NCBI GenBank assembly: GCA_002297005.1
Contig: DBIX01000067.1
Coordinates: 1-11,577 of the forward strand
DNA length: 11,577 nucleotides
DNA from: Cyanobacteria bacterium UBA791
GTDB lineage: Bacteria > Cyanobacteriota > Vampirovibrionia > Gastranaerophilales > Gastranaerophilaceae
Reading direction: 5' to 3'
A program made the translations under genes and the position numbers. Below are positions 10,400 to 11,577 of this stretch, in pieces (position 1 is the first letter of the stretch; every line of letters starts with the position of its first letter). The notes under the pieces were generated by a model, which was not told where the DNA came from, ran no database searches, and saw only the letters and a program-made list of their open reading frames with translations.

Positions 10400-11087
10400 T
10401 TTTTAACTTTTTCGCTAATATATTTAATAAATCATCAATGCTTACAGCTACGTACTTAACAGGCTTTACTACTGTTTTGTTTTCAATTCTTTTTGTTTGA
10501 GAATTAAAACGAGGGAGACGAGGGACATATTGAATGCTTGAGTAGTATTCGTTAGCCAGCTTTACACAGCGTTTATGATCACCAATAAAACGTACACGTG
10601 GGTGTCCGTTGTCATGAAAAGCCCCATGTAAACAGCAAGCGTTTTTATCGTAATTTCTTGCGTTTACGTATGATTCAACAAAAGCCTTGCGATCGAAAAC
10701 ATCTGCTTTTGCAGAATGGCAGCCAAATTCAATCACTGAATTAAAACACTGTTTAAAAGCAAATACTGCACGAGGATCATCGGTGATGATGTCAGCGTAA
10801 GAATCAATATCTGCACTTAATGCGTTGTACCAATGATTAGCCTTAATTCTTAGCTGCTCATCGTTAGCACCGTAGATAATCTTAATTTGCTCTACAACGT
10901 CGGCTACTGTTGGGGCAAATTTACTGCTTCTAAGGGTCATTGCAAGCGCACGTTCGATATCCTCAATCTTAAAGTCAGCTAGTGATTGAAATACTAGTTT
11001 TAGTGTCTGATCGTTAGGTGTTTTATTGAACATTGCTTGAGTGTTGCACCAAGCGTCGATAAATCTAGGTAAATCGTCTTTAGTCAT
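10392..11087 (-). CDS. Helicase-loader-like replication protein (DUF6475-type)
   Basis: Residues about 5-70 form a helical domain (LPRFIDAWCNTQAMF, LVFQSLADFKIEDIERALAM, KFAPTVADVVEQI) of the kind found in phage helicase loaders such as G39P/DnaI-type N-termini. The following NHWYNALSADID, DDPRAVFAFKQCFN and FVESYVNAR order matches my recollection of DUF6475 proteins: A-x-x-x-W, D-D-P, and F-x-x-x-Y. The role would be loading the host or phage DnaB at the origin, like lambda P. AGGAAA upstream fixes the start. It sits between the initiator and RusA, the place of P in lambdoid phages. Confidence 0.7.
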   Translation of the reverse strand: MTKDDLPRFIDAWCNTQAMFNKTPNDQTLKLVFQSLADFKIEDIERALAMTLRSSKFAPTVADVVEQIKIIYGANDEQLRIKANHWYNALSADIDSYADIITDDPRAVFAFKQCFNSVIEFGCHSAKADVFDRKAFVESYVNARNYDKNACCLHGAFHDNGHPRVRFIGDHKRCVKLANEYYSSIQYVPRLPRFNSQTKRIENKTVVKPVKYVAVSIDDLLNILAKKLKNA

Positions 11088-11138
11088 CGTTTCGTTTCCT
11101 GTACTGTTGTTTGGTTTGTGTTCTGTGTATGTTTCGTA

Positions 11139-11577
11139 TTATAAAACACTTTCAACTTCGACTTCAACTGAATTTTTGAATTTATTTTGAGTATCATCAC
11201 AATTCAGCATGTTTAATACGTTTTTTGCTCTGTCAGTAGTGCTTTGTTCTGATGAAACGTTAGAACGTTTTGAGGTTGATTTAAAAGGTGAGTTAAGCCA
11301 GTTGGAGCACCACGTATTAACTCTAGCTTTAACTGATTTCACAGGTTTACCGTTTTTATCTTTCCAGTCATTAGTAGAGTAGTACAAAAAGAAATTCTCA
11401 CTTTCAATTTTTACATCTAAGTTTTTTAAGATAGGGTGATCTTGAATATGAGCTTCGACGAATAATTGAAAGTATGGTTCGACCTCTTCTTTTGTTTGAG
11501 GTAAGGTGCCCTTAATATATATACTACTTTTATATACTTTAAAGGAAGAAGAAGAAAGTGACGTATCCGTTACTTTC
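11139..11577 (-). CDS. Phage replication initiator-like protein, C-terminal part (5' end beyond window)
   Basis: The frame is open from the right edge to a TAA at 11139, about 145 residues; no start codon in it is needed because the frame continues off the window. It reads KVTDTSLSSSSFKVY, then LPQTKEEVEPYFQLFV, and ESENFFLYYSTNDWKDKNG with ARVNTWCSNW. The E-x-F-F-x-Y-Y-x-x-x-x-W and following W are typical of the C-terminal region of phage O-like initiators and related replication proteins, which bind the helicase loader. The 5'-most 24 bases are a candidate iteron, as in lambda O where the origin lies inside the gene. The stop is 51 bp before the loader gene. Confidence 0.7.
   Translation of the reverse strand, partial: KVTDTSLSSSSFKVYKSSIYIKGTLPQTKEEVEPYFQLFVEAHIQDHPILKNLDVKIESENFFLYYSTNDWKDKNGKPVKSVKARVNTWCSNWLNSPFKSTSKRSNVSSEQSTTDRAKNVLNMLNCDDTQNKFKNSVEVEVESVL
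11554..11577. repeat. Fourth 24-bp near-palindrome, inside the initiator gene
   Basis: It is symmetrical apart from single positions in each half (GAAAGTGACGTA and TCCGTTACTTTC) and differs from the consensus of the array at 3815-3886 at four of 24 positions. Read in the gene's frame it encodes KVTDTSL. It ends exactly at the window edge, so further copies may follow outside. Confidence 0.75.

Overview
The window looks like part of a temperate (pro)phage or phage-plasmid of an AT-rich Gram-negative host, roughly one third G+C by eye. The evidence is a Q-type antiterminator next to a RusA resolvase, a helicase-loader-like protein and an initiator tail, a trimeric dUTPase, a Bro-N antirepressor-like protein, phage tRNAs, and a nested Rz/Rz1 spanin pair, which implies an outer membrane. 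A gammaproteobacterium fits, but no host marker is present.

Left arm, + strand (1-3890). A strong promoter drives a 30-aa membrane peptide and a 184-aa unknown protein. Next is a possible ArdC-type antirestriction protein whose start lies in a hexamer repeat, then a gene-free AT-rich stretch of about 800 bp. A second strong promoter starts a compact RNA locus, 2482-3113. It holds tRNA-Gln(UUG) and an odd class II tRNA-Ser with anticodon ACU. Long hairpins surround both tRNAs and a terminator closes the locus. Rz, nested Rz1 and a 28-aa membrane peptide follow. Their ribosome-binding site lies in a terminator-like hairpin.

Junction (3815-3886). Three abutting 24-bp near-palindromes separate the two convergent transcription units. 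A fourth copy lies in the reading frame of the initiator-like gene at the right edge, so these are good candidates for replication iterons.

Right arm, - strand (11577 down to 3910). Read in the direction of transcription: initiator tail, helicase-loader-like protein, RusA, Q-like antiterminator, a repeat-domain protein broken at an A7 run, dUTPase, then a dense array of small overlapping genes. The array mixes one-helix membrane peptides with what seem to be diverged copies of one small beta-rich protein family, one copy carrying an in-frame stop. It ends with a protein resembling Hfq/LSm and an unknown gene. The bro gene has its own strong promoter and a highly structured leader of about 235 nt with mutually exclusive stems.

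The replication and Q modules follow lambdoid logic. The small-gene array, the hairpin-tRNA locus, the structured bro leader, the LSm-like gene and the iteron array are the parts not explained by standard phage annotation.
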